Assembly: GCF_030411955.1 (NCBI RefSeq) | Contig: NZ_JASNRA010000023.1 | Span: forward strand, 29,465-85,813 | Direction: 5' to 3' | DNA length: 56,349 nucleotides | DNA from: Massilia sp. YIM B02443 | GTDB taxonomy: Bacteria; Pseudomonadota; Gammaproteobacteria; Burkholderiales; Burkholderiaceae_D | Shown here: positions 9,609-18,144 of the stretch, one piece after another | How the letters are laid out: each line of letters begins with the position of its first letter | How positions within the stretch are numbered: position 1 is the first letter of the stretch | Translations under genes and position numbers: made by a program | Notes under the pieces: generated by a model | Seen by the model: only the letters and a program-made list of their open reading frames with translations | The model's database searches: none | Told to the model about the DNA's origin: nothing

Positions 9609-11150
9609 ATGAACCACCAAGTTCCGCGCACCATCCGCATGCAGGCCAGCGACAACGTCGCCATCGTCGTCAATGACGGCGGCCTGCCCGCAGGCACCGT
9701 CTTCCCGGACGGCCTGGTGCTGCTCGAAGGCGTGCCGCAGGGTCACAAGGTGGCGCTATACGACCTGGCCGACGGCGACGCCGTGATCCGCTACGGCGTC
9801 ACCATCGGCTATGCCGACGGCGCGATCGCGCGCGGCAGCTGGGTCTCCGAGCGCGTGCTGCGCATGCCGGCCGCGCGCTCGCTCGACGACCTGCCGGTCG
9901 GCACCCATGCGGTGGACGCCGGCCCGCGCCTGGAAGGCTACACGTTCGAGGGCTATCGTAACAAGGACGGCTCGGTCGGCACCCGCAACATCATGGCCAT
10001 TACCAGCACCGTGCAGTGCGTGTCCGGCGTGATCGACTACGCGGTGCAGCGCATCAAGACCGAACTGCTGCCGCGTTATCCCAACGTGGAAGACGTGGTC
10101 TCGCTCGAACACGTGTACGGCTGCGGCGTGGCGATCGACGCGCCCGGCGCCGACATCCCGATCCGCACCATCCGCAACCTGTCGAAGAACCCGAACTTCG
10201 GCGACAGCGTGATGGTGGTCAGCCTCGGTTGCGAGAAGCTGCCGCCCGCGCGGCTGTTCCCGGCCGGCGCCATCCCGATCGGCACCGGCGCGCCGTCGGT
10301 GGTGACGCTGCAGGACGGCCAGCACGTCGGCTTCATGTCGATGATCGATTCGCTGATGGCCACCGCCGAAAAGCACCTGCAGGAACTGAATGCACGCAAG
10401 CGCGAAACCTGCCCGGCGTCCGACCTGGTGGTGGGCGTGCAGTGCGGCGGCAGCGACGCCTTCTCGGGCGTGACCGCGAATCCGGCGGTGGGCTTTGCCA
10501 CGGATTTGATCGTGCGCGCCGGCGGCGCCGTGATGTTCTCCGAAGTGACCGAGGTGCGCGACGGCATCGACCAGCTGACCGCGCGCGCCGCCACGCTAGA
10601 GGTGGCGCAGGCGATGGTGCGCGAGATGCAGTGGTACGACGATTACCTGGTGCGCGGCGGCGTCGACCGCAGCGCCAACACCACGCCCGGCAACAAGAAG
10701 GGCGGGCTGTCGAACATCGTCGAAAAAGCCATGGGCTCGATCGTCAAGTCGGGCAGCACGGCGATTACCGGCGTGCTCTCGCCCGGCGACCGGCTGCAGC
10801 AGAAAGGCCTGATCTACGCCGCCACTCCCGCCAGCGACTTCATCTGCGGCACGCTGCAGATGGCGGCCGGGATGAACGTCCACATCTTCACCACCGGGCG
10901 CGGCACGCCGTACGGCCTGGCGGCGGTCCCGGTGATCAAGGTGGCCACCCGCACCGAACTGGCGCAGCGCTGGCACGACCTGATGGACCTGGACGCCGGC
11001 AGCATCGCCAGCGGCGCCGCCACCATCGAGGACGTCGGCTGGGAGCTGTTCCGCCTGATCCTGGACGTGGCCAGCGGGCGCAAGACATGGGCCGAACACT
11101 GGAAGCTGCATAATGCGCTGGCGCTGTTCAATCCCGCGCCAGTGACCTGA
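9609..11150 (+). CDS. garD: Galactarate dehydratase
   Basis: Cytosolic dehydratase converting galactarate (mucate) to 5-keto-4-deoxy-glucarate. At 513 residues it matches GarD length. An N-terminal SAF-type domain (DNVAIVVNDGGLPAGT, IPQGHK-like VPQGHKVALYDL) is followed by the UxaA/GarD core with EGYRNKDGSVGTRN, HVYGCGVAIDAPGA, SLGCEKL and GVQCGGSDAFSGVTANPA, whose conserved Cys/His coordinate the metal. The N-terminal layout and the context (uronate dehydrogenase next, kdgD elsewhere in the locus) favour GarD over altronate dehydratase UxaA, since no altronate-producing enzymes are present. It is the first gene of an operon with udh (23-base spacer), the mutarotase and the esterase-GH43 gene. 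Confidence 0.93.
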   Translation: MNHQVPRTIRMQASDNVAIVVNDGGLPAGTVFPDGLVLLEGVPQGHKVALYDLADGDAVIRYGVTIGYADGAIARGSWVSERVLRMPAARSLDDLPVGTHAVDAGPRLEGYTFEGYRNKDGSVGTRNIMAITSTVQCVSGVIDYAVQRIKTELLPRYPNVEDVVSLEHVYGCGVAIDAPGADIPIRTIRNLSKNPNFGDSVMVVSLGCEKLPPARLFPAGAIPIGTGAPSVVTLQDGQHVGFMSMIDSLMATAEKHLQELNARKRETCPASDLVVGVQCGGSDAFSGVTANPAVGFATDLIVRAGGAVMFSEVTEVRDGIDQLTARAATLEVAQAMVREMQWYDDYLVRGGVDRSANTTPGNKKGGLSNIVEKAMGSIVKSGSTAITGVLSPGDRLQQKGLIYAATPASDFICGTLQMAAGMNVHIFTTGRGTPYGLAAVPVIKVATRTELAQRWHDLMDLDAGSIASGAATIEDVGWELFRLILDVASGRKTWAEHWKLHNALALFNPAPVT

Positions 11151-11173
11151 ACAAGATACAAGAGGAGACCCGA

Positions 11174-11992
11174 ATGACCGAAGCAGCAAAGATCAAACCC
11201 TTCAAGCGCATCCTGCTGACCGGCGCCGCCGGTGGCCTGGGCAAGGTGCTGCGCGAGCGCATCAAGCCGTGGGCCGAGGTGGTGCGCCTGTCCGACGTGG
11301 CCGAGATGGCGCCGGCGGGCGAGGGCGAAGAGGTGGTCCGGTGCGACCTGGCCGACAAGGAAGCCGTGCTGGCGCTGCTGGACGGCGTGGACGCGGTGCT
11401 GCACTTCGGCGGCATCTCGACCGAGAAGCCGTTCGAGCCGATCATGCAGGCCAATATCCTCGGCGTGGCCAACCTGTACGAGGCGCTGCACAAGGCCGGC
11501 ACCCGGCGCGTGATCTTCGCCAGCTCGAACCACGCGATCGGCTACCACCCGGTGACCACGGTGCTGGACGCCGATTCGCCGACCCGCCCGGACAGCTACT
11601 ATGGCCTGTCGAAGGTGTTCGGCGAGCAGATCGCGCGCTACTACTTCGACCGCTTCGGCATCGAGACCGTGTGCGTGCGCATCGGCTCGAGCTTCCTGGA
11701 GCCGGCCAACAAGCGCATGATGAGCACCTATCTGTCGTACGACGACCTGACCGAACTGCTGCGCTGCGCGCTGTTCGCGCCGCGCGTCGGCCACACCATC
11801 GTCTACGGCGTGTCGGACAACGACAGCGTCTGGTGGGACAACCGCCTGGCGTCGCACCTGGGTTACAAGCCGAAGGACAGCTCGTCCAAGTTCGCGCACC
11901 TGTTCCCGGACACGTCCGAGTATCCGGCCAAGGATGACGTGACCACGATGTACCAGGGCGGGAAGTTCCTGCTCGACGGTCCGCAATACTGA
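11174..11992 (+). CDS. udh: Uronate dehydrogenase
   Basis: NAD+-dependent oxidoreductase of 272 residues that would oxidise D-galacturonate or D-glucuronate to the aldaro-lactone. It has the SDR-type Rossmann motif LLTGAAGGLGK at the N-terminus, the FASSNHAIGYH segment, and the catalytic YxxxK as YYGLSK. The C-terminal VYGVSDNDSVWWDN and LGYKPKDSS segments are characteristic of Udh from Agrobacterium and Pseudomonas, and length agrees. A strong GAGGAG site precedes the ATG. Together with GarD, the SMP-30 lactonase, KdgD and the semialdehyde dehydrogenase it completes the oxidative galacturonate pathway within this window. Confidence 0.93.
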   Translation: MTEAAKIKPFKRILLTGAAGGLGKVLRERIKPWAEVVRLSDVAEMAPAGEGEEVVRCDLADKEAVLALLDGVDAVLHFGGISTEKPFEPIMQANILGVANLYEALHKAGTRRVIFASSNHAIGYHPVTTVLDADSPTRPDSYYGLSKVFGEQIARYYFDRFGIETVCVRIGSSFLEPANKRMMSTYLSYDDLTELLRCALFAPRVGHTIVYGVSDNDSVWWDNRLASHLGYKPKDSSSKFAHLFPDTSEYPAKDDVTTMYQGGKFLLDGPQY

Positions 11993-11996
11993 GCGC

Positions 11997-12884
11997 ATGA
12001 CCGGGCGGCTGATCGAGCGCATGCGCCTGCGCAACGACAGCCTGCTGGCGGAGGTCGTGCCGCAGGTGGGCGGCGGGTTGGCGCGGCTGGACTGGCTTGG
12101 CGGCGCGCAGCCCGAACCGGTGCTGCGCGCGCTGCCTGCCGATGTCGAAGGTATCCCGTTGCCGGGGCAGCTGGCCTGCTTTCCGCTGCTGCCCTGGTCG
12201 AACCGCATGGCGCCGTCGGGATTCATGTTCGAGGGCGACCGCCATGTGCCTGCGCCGAACCGTGACGGCGAGCCGTGTCCGATCCACGGCGATGGCTGGC
12301 AACAGCCGTGGCAGGTTTCTTCGCGTACCGATACGTCACTGCTGCTCACACTGGCGCGCGCCGATGCCGGGCCGTTTTCCTACCACGCCGGGTTGCGCTA
12401 CACGCTCGACGGACCCGCGCTGCTGGTCGACCTTGCAGTGACCAACACCGGTGCGGCCGCGCTGCCGTTCGGGATCGGACTGCATCCCTGGATGCCCGAT
12501 CCTGGCGGCGCAGTGCTGCACGCGGCTGCCGCCAGCGTGTGGATGAGCGGGGCCGACAAGCTGCCCGTGGAACGCGGCGCCGTGCCGTTGCCTTGGCGTT
12601 TCGATGTTCCGGCCGCGCTGCCGCCGGATGGCGTCGACCACGTGTTCGAGGGCTGGCCTGGTCGCGCGCGCATCGCCTGGCCGGCGCGTGGCGTCTCTCT
12701 CGAGATCGAGGCTGACATGGATTACTTCATTCTGTACGCGCCGCCCGGGCGCGACTTCTTCTGCTTCGAGCCGGTCGACCATCCGATCAATGCGCACAAT
12801 CTGGCCGGCTATCCCGGCTTGAGCGTGCTGGCGCCTGGCGCCACGCTGCGCCGGCGTTGCGTGTTCCGCGGCGGGCCGGCATGA
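11997..12884 (+). CDS. Aldose 1-epimerase family protein (mutarotase)
   Basis: A 295-residue cytosolic beta-sandwich protein of the COG2017 aldose 1-epimerase group, interconverting alpha and beta anomers of a sugar. It shows the substrate-facing His residues in PIHGDGW and GIGLHPWMP and the catalytic Glu in FCFEPVDHPINAHN. The gene starts 4 bases after the udh stop and its stop overlaps the next start, so it is translationally tied to the operon. It may supply Udh with the beta anomer of galacturonate, or act on a neutral side-chain sugar such as arabinose or galactose. No signal peptide is visible. Confidence 0.88.
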   Translation: MTGRLIERMRLRNDSLLAEVVPQVGGGLARLDWLGGAQPEPVLRALPADVEGIPLPGQLACFPLLPWSNRMAPSGFMFEGDRHVPAPNRDGEPCPIHGDGWQQPWQVSSRTDTSLLLTLARADAGPFSYHAGLRYTLDGPALLVDLAVTNTGAAALPFGIGLHPWMPDPGGAVLHAAAASVWMSGADKLPVERGAVPLPWRFDVPAALPPDGVDHVFEGWPGRARIAWPARGVSLEIEADMDYFILYAPPGRDFFCFEPVDHPINAHNLAGYPGLSVLAPGATLRRRCVFRGGPA

Positions 12885-15328
12885 TGCGCCTGCGCCTGCG
12901 CCGGGCGTTCGCGCTCGCCGCCATTGCCATCGCCGCGCCGGCGTTGGCCCAAGCGCCGTACAACGCCGAAACCACTTACCGCAAGCTGGAGCGCGACTAT
13001 CCCTTCATCCGCATCGCCAGCGCCGAAGCGCCGGCGCCGGTGCGCGTGCGCAAGGACCTGGTGTACGTGCGGCGCGGCGAGCTGGCGCTGGCGCTCGACC
13101 TGTACCTGCCCGCGCCTGATGCTAAGCCGGCGCCGCTGGTGCTGCTGGTGCATGGCGGCGGCTGGAGCAGCGGGGAGCGGACCAATATGGCGCCGCTGGC
13201 CGCGCGTCTTGCCGCACGCGGCTATGCAGCCGCCACCGTCAGCTACCGACTCTCCGGTCAGGCCCGCTATCCGGCGGCGATCGACGACGTCAAGGCGGCG
13301 CTGGACTGGCTGCGCGCGCAGGCGCCCGGGTTCGGGCTCGATCCGGCGCGGGTTGCCATCGCCGGAGGCTCGGCCGGCGGCCAGATCGCGGCGCTGGTCG
13401 GCATGACCCGCCCGCGCGAGGTGCGCGCGATCGTCAACATCGACGGCCTGTCCGACTTCACTTCCGAAGAGGCGCGGCGCCACGAGGACGATCCGGCCAA
13501 GAAGCCGTCGGCGGCCGGGGCCTGGTTCGGCGGGCGCTACGCCGACAACCCGGCGCCGTGGCGCGAAGCATCGCCCCTGACCCACGCCGGCAAGGACAGT
13601 CCGCCGGTGCAGTTCATCATCAGTTCCGTGCCGCGTTTCTCGGTCGGACGCGAAGCACTGGCAGCCCGGCTGGGCGCGCACGGTATCGCCACCGACACCG
13701 TGGCGCTGGCCGGCGCGCCGCATTCGTTCTGGCTGTTCGATCCGTGGCTGGCGCCGACGGTGGACGCGATGGACCGCTTCCTTGGCCGCATCCTGGGTCA
13801 GCCTGCGCCGCGCGCACCGTGGTCGCCCGACCTGGGCGAAGGCCGCTATCGCAACCCGATCCTGCATGCGGATTATTCGGACCCGGACGCGATCCGCGTC
13901 GGCGACCGCTACTACATGGTGTCGTCGAGCTTCGCCAACGCGCCCGGCCTGCCGCTGCTGACCTCCAGCGACATGATCAACTGGGAACTGGTCGGCCACG
14001 CCGTGCCGCAGCTGGTGCCGACGACCACCTTTGCCACGCCGCAGCACGGCAAGGGCGTCTGGGCCCCGAGCCTGCGCCACCACGACGGCCGCTTCTGGAT
14101 CTTCTATCCCGATCCCGACCACGGCGTGTACGTCACCACGGCCACCGACTTCCGTGGGCCATGGAGCGCGCCGCACCTGCTGTTGCCGGGGAAGGGCATC
14201 ATCGACCCGGCGCCGCTGTGGGACGACGACGGCAAGGCCTGGCTGATCCACGCCTGGGCCAAGAGCCGCGCCGGCTTCAACAACGTGCTGACGCTGCGGC
14301 GCATGGCGCCCGACGGCCGCAGCCTGCTGGACGGAGAGGGCCAGGTCGTCATCGACGGCAACCGCCTGCCGGGTTACCGCACGCTGGAAGGCCCGAAGCT
14401 GTACAAGCGCAACGGCTGGTACTACGTGTTCGCACCAAGCGGCGGCGTCGAGCACGGATGGCAATCGGTGTTCCGTTCGCGCCGCATCGAAGGCCCGTAC
14501 GAAGACCGCATCGTGATGGAGCAGGGCGCGACCGGCATCAACGGCCCGCACCAGGGCGCCTGGGTCACGACGGCGCAGGGCAACGACTGGTTCTTCCACT
14601 TCCAGGACCGGCGCGCCTACGGCCGTGTGGTCCACCTGCAGCCGCTGCGCTGGATCGACGACTGGCCGCTGATCGGCGAGCCGTCCGCCAAGCCGGGCGT
14701 CGGCCAGCCGGTGCTGGAGCATGCCAAGCCGGTGCCGGGTGATTTTGCGCGGCGCGAACCGCTCATCGGCGACGAGTTCGATGGACCAGCGCTGGGACCG
14801 CAGTGGCAGTGGGCGGCCAATCCGCAGCCTGGCTGGCATGCGCTGGATGCACGTAGTGGTCATCTGCGTCTGTTCGCCCAGCCGGCGATGCCGGTGCGCG
14901 CGCTGCCATCGGTGCTGACCCAGAAGTTTCCTGGTCCGGCCTTCGGCGTCACGGCGCGGGTAGAACTGCGCGCACAGCGCGACGGCGACCAGGTCGGCCT
15001 TGGCATCATGGGACTGGCCAGCGACTGGTTCGGCGTGCGGCGCGTCGATGGCCAGCCACGCATCGTGTCGGTGCGCTGCAAGCAGGATGGCGCCTGTGCC
15101 GAGATCCTGGGCGCGTCGCTACCCGGCTACGCGGCCACGCTACGCACGCACGTCACCCACGGCGCGCGTGTCGCTTTCTCGTACAGTACCGACGGCGTAA
15201 GCTTCACGACGGTCGGCGAGCCGTTCGATGCCGCCATGGGCCGCTGGGTCGGCGCCCAGGTCGGCCTGTTCGCCACCGGTGCGCAGGGCGCCTGGGCCGA
15301 CGTCGATGACGTGCGCATCACTCCCTGA
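12881..15328 (+). CDS. Bifunctional esterase (alpha/beta hydrolase)-GH43 glycosidase fusion
   Basis: An exported 815-residue protein combining two enzymes. A signal peptide (arginines, then AFALAAIAIAAPALAQ) leads into an alpha/beta hydrolase of the carbohydrate-esterase/BD-FAE type: oxyanion motif HGGGWSSGE (91-), nucleophile Ser164 in GGSAGG, catalytic His281 in GAPHSFW. From about residue 320 a GH43 five-bladed propeller begins; the catalytic base fits Asp334 (DYSDPDAI), the pKa modulator Asp442 (IDPAPLW) and the acid Glu503 (LEGPKLY). From about residue 650 a beta-sandwich of the GH43 C2 type closes the protein. ATGA overlap with the mutarotase gives start 12881 (or the second ATG at 12884). 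A plausible substrate is an acylated arabinan or xylan side chain of pectin; specificity is not readable. Confidence 0.92.
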   Translation: MMRLRLRRAFALAAIAIAAPALAQAPYNAETTYRKLERDYPFIRIASAEAPAPVRVRKDLVYVRRGELALALDLYLPAPDAKPAPLVLLVHGGGWSSGERTNMAPLAARLAARGYAAATVSYRLSGQARYPAAIDDVKAALDWLRAQAPGFGLDPARVAIAGGSAGGQIAALVGMTRPREVRAIVNIDGLSDFTSEEARRHEDDPAKKPSAAGAWFGGRYADNPAPWREASPLTHAGKDSPPVQFIISSVPRFSVGREALAARLGAHGIATDTVALAGAPHSFWLFDPWLAPTVDAMDRFLGRILGQPAPRAPWSPDLGEGRYRNPILHADYSDPDAIRVGDRYYMVSSSFANAPGLPLLTSSDMINWELVGHAVPQLVPTTTFATPQHGKGVWAPSLRHHDGRFWIFYPDPDHGVYVTTATDFRGPWSAPHLLLPGKGIIDPAPLWDDDGKAWLIHAWAKSRAGFNNVLTLRRMAPDGRSLLDGEGQVVIDGNRLPGYRTLEGPKLYKRNGWYYVFAPSGGVEHGWQSVFRSRRIEGPYEDRIVMEQGATGINGPHQGAWVTTAQGNDWFFHFQDRRAYGRVVHLQPLRWIDDWPLIGEPSAKPGVGQPVLEHAKPVPGDFARREPLIGDEFDGPALGPQWQWAANPQPGWHALDARSGHLRLFAQPAMPVRALPSVLTQKFPGPAFGVTARVELRAQRDGDQVGLGIMGLASDWFGVRRVDGQPRIVSVRCKQDGACAEILGASLPGYAATLRTHVTHGARVAFSYSTDGVSFTTVGEPFDAAMGRWVGAQVGLFATGAQGAWADVDDVRITP

Positions 15329-15343
15329 ACCGAAAAACCGGAT

Positions 15344-15391
15344 TTGCATGGCTGTGATAAGGTCGGTCTACGAATCTTATCGTCTATGCAA
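15344..15391. repeat. Nested inverted repeats upstream of the SDR gene
   Basis: Outer arms TTGCAT (15344-15349) and ATGCAA (15386-15391) enclose inner arms GATAAG (15356-15361) and CTTATC (15376-15381). The set ends 20 bases before the ATG of the SDR gene and follows the GH43 stop. It could be a regulator site or an mRNA structure at the operon boundary; no T-run follows, so it is not an ordinary terminator. Confidence 0.4.
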
Positions 15392-15411
15392 TCTGGTTTG
15401 AAAGGGGAAGC

Positions 15412-16173
15412 ATGAACCGTTTTAACGAAAAAACCGTCCTGGTCACCGGCGCCGCTTCCGGCATTGGCCTGGCAGCCGCGCGCCGATTCCTGGACGAAGG
15501 CGCCCGTGTCGTGATGCTCGACATCGACGAAGCGAAGCTGAAGGAAGCAACCGCACAACTGCCGCAGGACCGCATCGTGGTGCAGGTCGGCGACACCGCC
15601 GACAAGGCCACCGCTGCCGCCGCCGTCAAGGCCGCCGTCGACAAGTTCGGCGGGCTGCACATCCTGGTCAACAACGCCGGCGTCGCCACTGAAGGCGACA
15701 TCACCAAGACGAGCGAAGAAGACTTCGACCGCGTCATGTCGGTCAATGTGGCCGGCTATTACCACATGGCCAAGGCGGCGATGCCGGAACTGGTGAAAGC
15801 GCGCGGCTCGATCGTCATGACCTCGTCCGTGTCGGGCCTCGGGGGCGACTGGAACATGTTCGCCTATAACACCTCGAAAGGCGCGGTCAGCAACATGGTG
15901 CGCGCGATGGCGATGGATGCGGAGAAGGATGGCGTGCGCGTAAACGCCGTCAATCCGAGCTTCACCAAAACCGGCATGACCGAGGACATGGTGAGCGATC
16001 CCGAACTGGTTGCCAAGTTCAAGGAACGCATGCCGCTTGGCGCGCCGGAGGATGCGGAGGGCGTGGCGGCGGCGATGGCATTCCTGGCGAGCGAGGATGC
16101 GCGCCTGATCACCGGCGTCAACCTGCCGGTCGATGCCGGGCTGATGGCGTCGAATGGGCAGCCGCCGCAGTAA
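15412..16173 (+). CDS. Short-chain dehydrogenase/reductase (SDR), substrate unknown
   Basis: A 253-residue classical SDR oxidoreductase. It shows the cofactor loop TGAASGIG, an Asp after the second strand (LDIDEAK) that suggests NAD(H) preference, the LVNNAG motif, catalytic Ser in TSSVSG and the YxxxK pair in YNTSKG. The C-terminal LPVDAGLMASNG is typical of 3-oxoacyl-reductase-like members. AAAGGGG precedes the ATG. It stands between the esterase-GH43 gene and a convergent acetyltransferase. Its place in a pectin locus raises a role in uronate or sugar oxidation, but it does not look like KduD, so the function is left open. Confidence 0.88.
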   Translation: MNRFNEKTVLVTGAASGIGLAAARRFLDEGARVVMLDIDEAKLKEATAQLPQDRIVVQVGDTADKATAAAAVKAAVDKFGGLHILVNNAGVATEGDITKTSEEDFDRVMSVNVAGYYHMAKAAMPELVKARGSIVMTSSVSGLGGDWNMFAYNTSKGAVSNMVRAMAMDAEKDGVRVNAVNPSFTKTGMTEDMVSDPELVAKFKERMPLGAPEDAEGVAAAMAFLASEDARLITGVNLPVDAGLMASNGQPPQ

Positions 16174-16194
16174 GGCTTGCCCAGTCGTTAGCTG

Positions 16195-16236
16195 CTCGTA
16201 ACGGCCCTCCGTGAAAACGGTCTGGCGCGTTACGAG
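16195..16236. terminator. Long hairpin between convergent SDR and GNAT genes
   Basis: Arms CTCGTAACG (16195-16203) and CGTTACGAG (16228-16236) pair over 9 bp and enclose a smaller CCGT/ACGG hairpin. The structure reaches into the last codons of the GNAT gene. There is no clear T-run on either side, so it may act as a weak bidirectional terminator or transcript end-stabiliser. Confidence 0.45.
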
Positions 16237-16658
16237 TGCTGCGGGTTACGGACGCCAGGGATATATTGCATGCCTGGCGCATCATCCGGGCGTTTGGAGA
16301 AGCCGTTCTTCACGTAGAAGTCCGCTTTGCCCTTTGCGCAGAAAAGTTGAATGTCCGTGATGCCCGATGCGTGGCACTGTTCAACAAGCAGCTTCAATAA
16401 CTGCTCTCCCAGCCGGCGGCGTTGGTATGCCGGGTCCACGATCATTTCGGTAATAAATGCATGTAGCTTGCCATCCGAAATTGCGCGCGCAAATCCAATC
16501 AACCTGTCGTCATCGTAGGCCGCAACCAAAGCCCACGAACCGCGCAACGCGTCGGCATAAAATCCAACATCTCGCTCGACCGGCCCCCAATTTGTCGTGT
16601 CGTAGAGACGCTTGAAGGACTGGGCGGCAGGTGCCTCCGTCGAAAAGATAATTTCCAT
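16230..16658 (-). CDS. GNAT family N-acetyltransferase
   Basis: A 142-residue acetyl-CoA dependent acetyltransferase. The fold is recognisable from the central strand ALVAAYDDDRLIGFARAISDG, the TEMIVDPAYQRRRLGEQLLK segment (the Q/RxxG/A pyrophosphate-binding loop, here QRRRLG) and the C-terminal FYVKNGFSKRP. The substrate cannot be predicted. It is convergent to the SDR gene and upstream of it lies a low-GC gap carrying an inverted-repeat element; base composition of that gap differs from the neighbours. Confidence 0.85.
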   Translation of the reverse strand: MEIIFSTEAPAAQSFKRLYDTTNWGPVERDVGFYADALRGSWALVAAYDDDRLIGFARAISDGKLHAFITEMIVDPAYQRRRLGEQLLKLLVEQCHASGITDIQLFCAKGKADFYVKNGFSKRPDDAPGMQYIPGVRNPQHS

Positions 16659-16739
16659 TTGTCGACAATTATTGCTGAGGAAAAGTCACTTATTCTGAAC
16701 GCTAAGTTCAACTTCAGCAACTTCCCTATCGCAAATAGC

Positions 16740-16848
16740 GGTGTCAGATCCGACAAGTCGACACGGACTGAGCAGAAGTTCGAATACGGCAAGAATATGA
16801 AGGCGGGATTTAATGATCAGTTCGCGTCCATTTGTCGGACCTGACACC
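16740..16848. repeat. Small element with 17-bp inverted ends (REP/MITE-like)
   Basis: GGTGTCAGATCCGACAA (16740-16756) is repeated in inverted orientation at 16832-16848 with one mismatch; the element spans 109 bases. The triplet AGC flanks it on both sides (16737-16739 and 16849-16851), compatible with a short target duplication. The interior is AT-richer than the surroundings and contains no convincing gene. It lies between the GNAT start and the pectate lyase stop. Such ends are typical of non-autonomous REP or MITE-type repeats; copy number elsewhere in the genome is unknown. Confidence 0.6.
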
Positions 16849-16887
16849 AGCTTGGAAATTGCTAGCGCGATGGATAGGTTTGACGCG

Positions 16888-18036
16888 TTATTGCTTGCCG
16901 GCCCCCGCGCCGGCACGTACGTGGGCCGGAACGGCTGCAGCAGGTAGCGGCGTGAATGCGTAGGGCACGTTCCAGGACGGTGCCTGATTCGCACCGCAGG
17001 GCGCAAGAGGCGCGCCGTTGAGCAGCGAACCCTGGTCGCTGAAGCTCCCGGCATCCGCACCGCTCGCGAACGATTTCACGGCGTCGGTGCAGGTGCGTGC
17101 GCCGGCGATCTCGAACGCATTGGCATGCGACAGGATCCGCGCCAGTTTGGCCACGCCGACACTGTAGCCGTGGCGGTAGGTTGGATGCTTGCGATCGCCT
17201 ACATGGTAATTGTTGAACAGGTGGACCTGGCCGAAGCGCACCCGCGGCGCACGGCTGGCGACGTATTCGAACAGGTTGTGACTGATGGTGATGCGCAGGT
17301 GGCCGGCGTCGCCTTCGGCCTTGTCGCTGGCGCCGATCAGCATGTTCTTGGCGTGCAGCGCGAAGTGGTTGTACGAGACGGTCACGTAGTCGCTCGCGTC
17401 GCGGATGTCGAGTGCGCCGTCGTGGCATTGGCGGGTCTTGCCGTTCTCGGTCGGCAGCTTGTCGTCGGTGAGCGGGGCGTCGGTGAAGCTGTTGTGGTCG
17501 ACCCAGACGTGGCGCGCGGCGACGATCGAGATGGCATCGAACTCCGCGTTCCAGCCGCCATCGCCGTCTTCCGGATCCCACTTCGGCGCGACGTCGCAGG
17601 GATTGCGCAGGTTGAGGTTGCGGATGATGACTTGCTCGACCTTGGCCACGTGCAGATGCGCGTTGACGAAGCCGGACTGCGCGCCCAGTCCGACCAGCGT
17701 GGTGCGCCACGGCAGCACGACACGCCCACGGCGCGACTGGTCGGCATGGTCGACAAACGTCCGGCCTTCGCTCATGTCGATCACGCCCGAGACCTGCACG
17801 ATGCGGCTGCCCTCGACCGATTTGTCGAGCGCCTTGCGCAGCTGCGCGGCATCGCTCACGGTGAAGACGTTGGCGACAGGCGCATCGGCGCCACCACGGG
17901 TGCCGCCGGCCTGCGCCGCCCAGCCGTCGGCCGGCGCTACCTGGCGTGCCAGCGGGGACGATGAAGGCGATGGCGCGACGTTCGCGCAACCGGCGACGGC
18001 AGCGCACAGGATAACGGTCGATAGGATGTGCTTCAT
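16888..18036 (-). CDS. Pectate lyase, polysaccharide lyase family 1, lipoprotein
   Basis: A 382-residue PL1 enzyme that would cleave polygalacturonate by beta-elimination with Ca2+. The N-terminus is a lipoprotein signal with lipobox VAGC (Cys17), so it is probably membrane-anchored. The parallel beta-helix shows ADGWAAQAGGTRGGA near the mature N-terminus, WVDHNSFTDAP, CHDGALDIRDASDYVTVSYN and the catalytic Arg region SRAPRVRFGQVHLFNNY. Start 18036 is chosen over an upstream ATG at 18126 because the lipoprotein signal begins there and GGAG precedes it. It follows the second TonB receptor in the same direction but a terminator separates them. It is a paralogue of the PL1 half of the fusion protein at 22104-25244. 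Confidence 0.93.
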   Translation of the reverse strand: MKHILSTVILCAAVAGCANVAPSPSSSPLARQVAPADGWAAQAGGTRGGADAPVANVFTVSDAAQLRKALDKSVEGSRIVQVSGVIDMSEGRTFVDHADQSRRGRVVLPWRTTLVGLGAQSGFVNAHLHVAKVEQVIIRNLNLRNPCDVAPKWDPEDGDGGWNAEFDAISIVAARHVWVDHNSFTDAPLTDDKLPTENGKTRQCHDGALDIRDASDYVTVSYNHFALHAKNMLIGASDKAEGDAGHLRITISHNLFEYVASRAPRVRFGQVHLFNNYHVGDRKHPTYRHGYSVGVAKLARILSHANAFEIAGARTCTDAVKSFASGADAGSFSDQGSLLNGAPLAPCGANQAPSWNVPYAFTPLPAAAVPAHVRAGAGAGKQ

Positions 18037-18087
18037 AAGACTCCGGCCGTCGCGCACGGGCCAAGGCGCGCGACTCAGATGAACAAG

Positions 18088-18123
18088 AAAAAACGGGATG
18101 GAAGGCGAAGCCAATCCATCCCG
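18088..18123 (-). terminator. Rho-independent terminator of the second TonB receptor gene
   Basis: An 8-bp stem CGGGATGG/CCATCCCG with a 14-base loop that can itself fold (GGC/GCC) is followed by six T residues on the minus strand. It lies 21 bases past the receptor stop and 51 bases before the pectate lyase start. Confidence 0.85.
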
Positions 18124-18144
18124 CACCCGGTACGACTACCGCAC

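Noticed and set aside
9609..11150. Altronate dehydratase (uxaA) for the garD gene
   Set aside because: N-terminal layout, length and the neighbouring udh and kdgD pathway favour galactarate dehydratase; no tagaturonate or altronate enzymes are present.
15412..16173. SDR gene as kduD (2-keto-3-deoxygluconate dehydrogenase)
   Set aside because: Length fits, but the N-terminal and C-terminal motifs look like generic 3-oxoacyl reductase-type SDRs and no kduI is beside it.
16659..16844. Possible 61-codon gene starting beside the GNAT start
   Set aside because: It crosses most of the inverted-repeat element, has no ribosome site and no recognisable feature.
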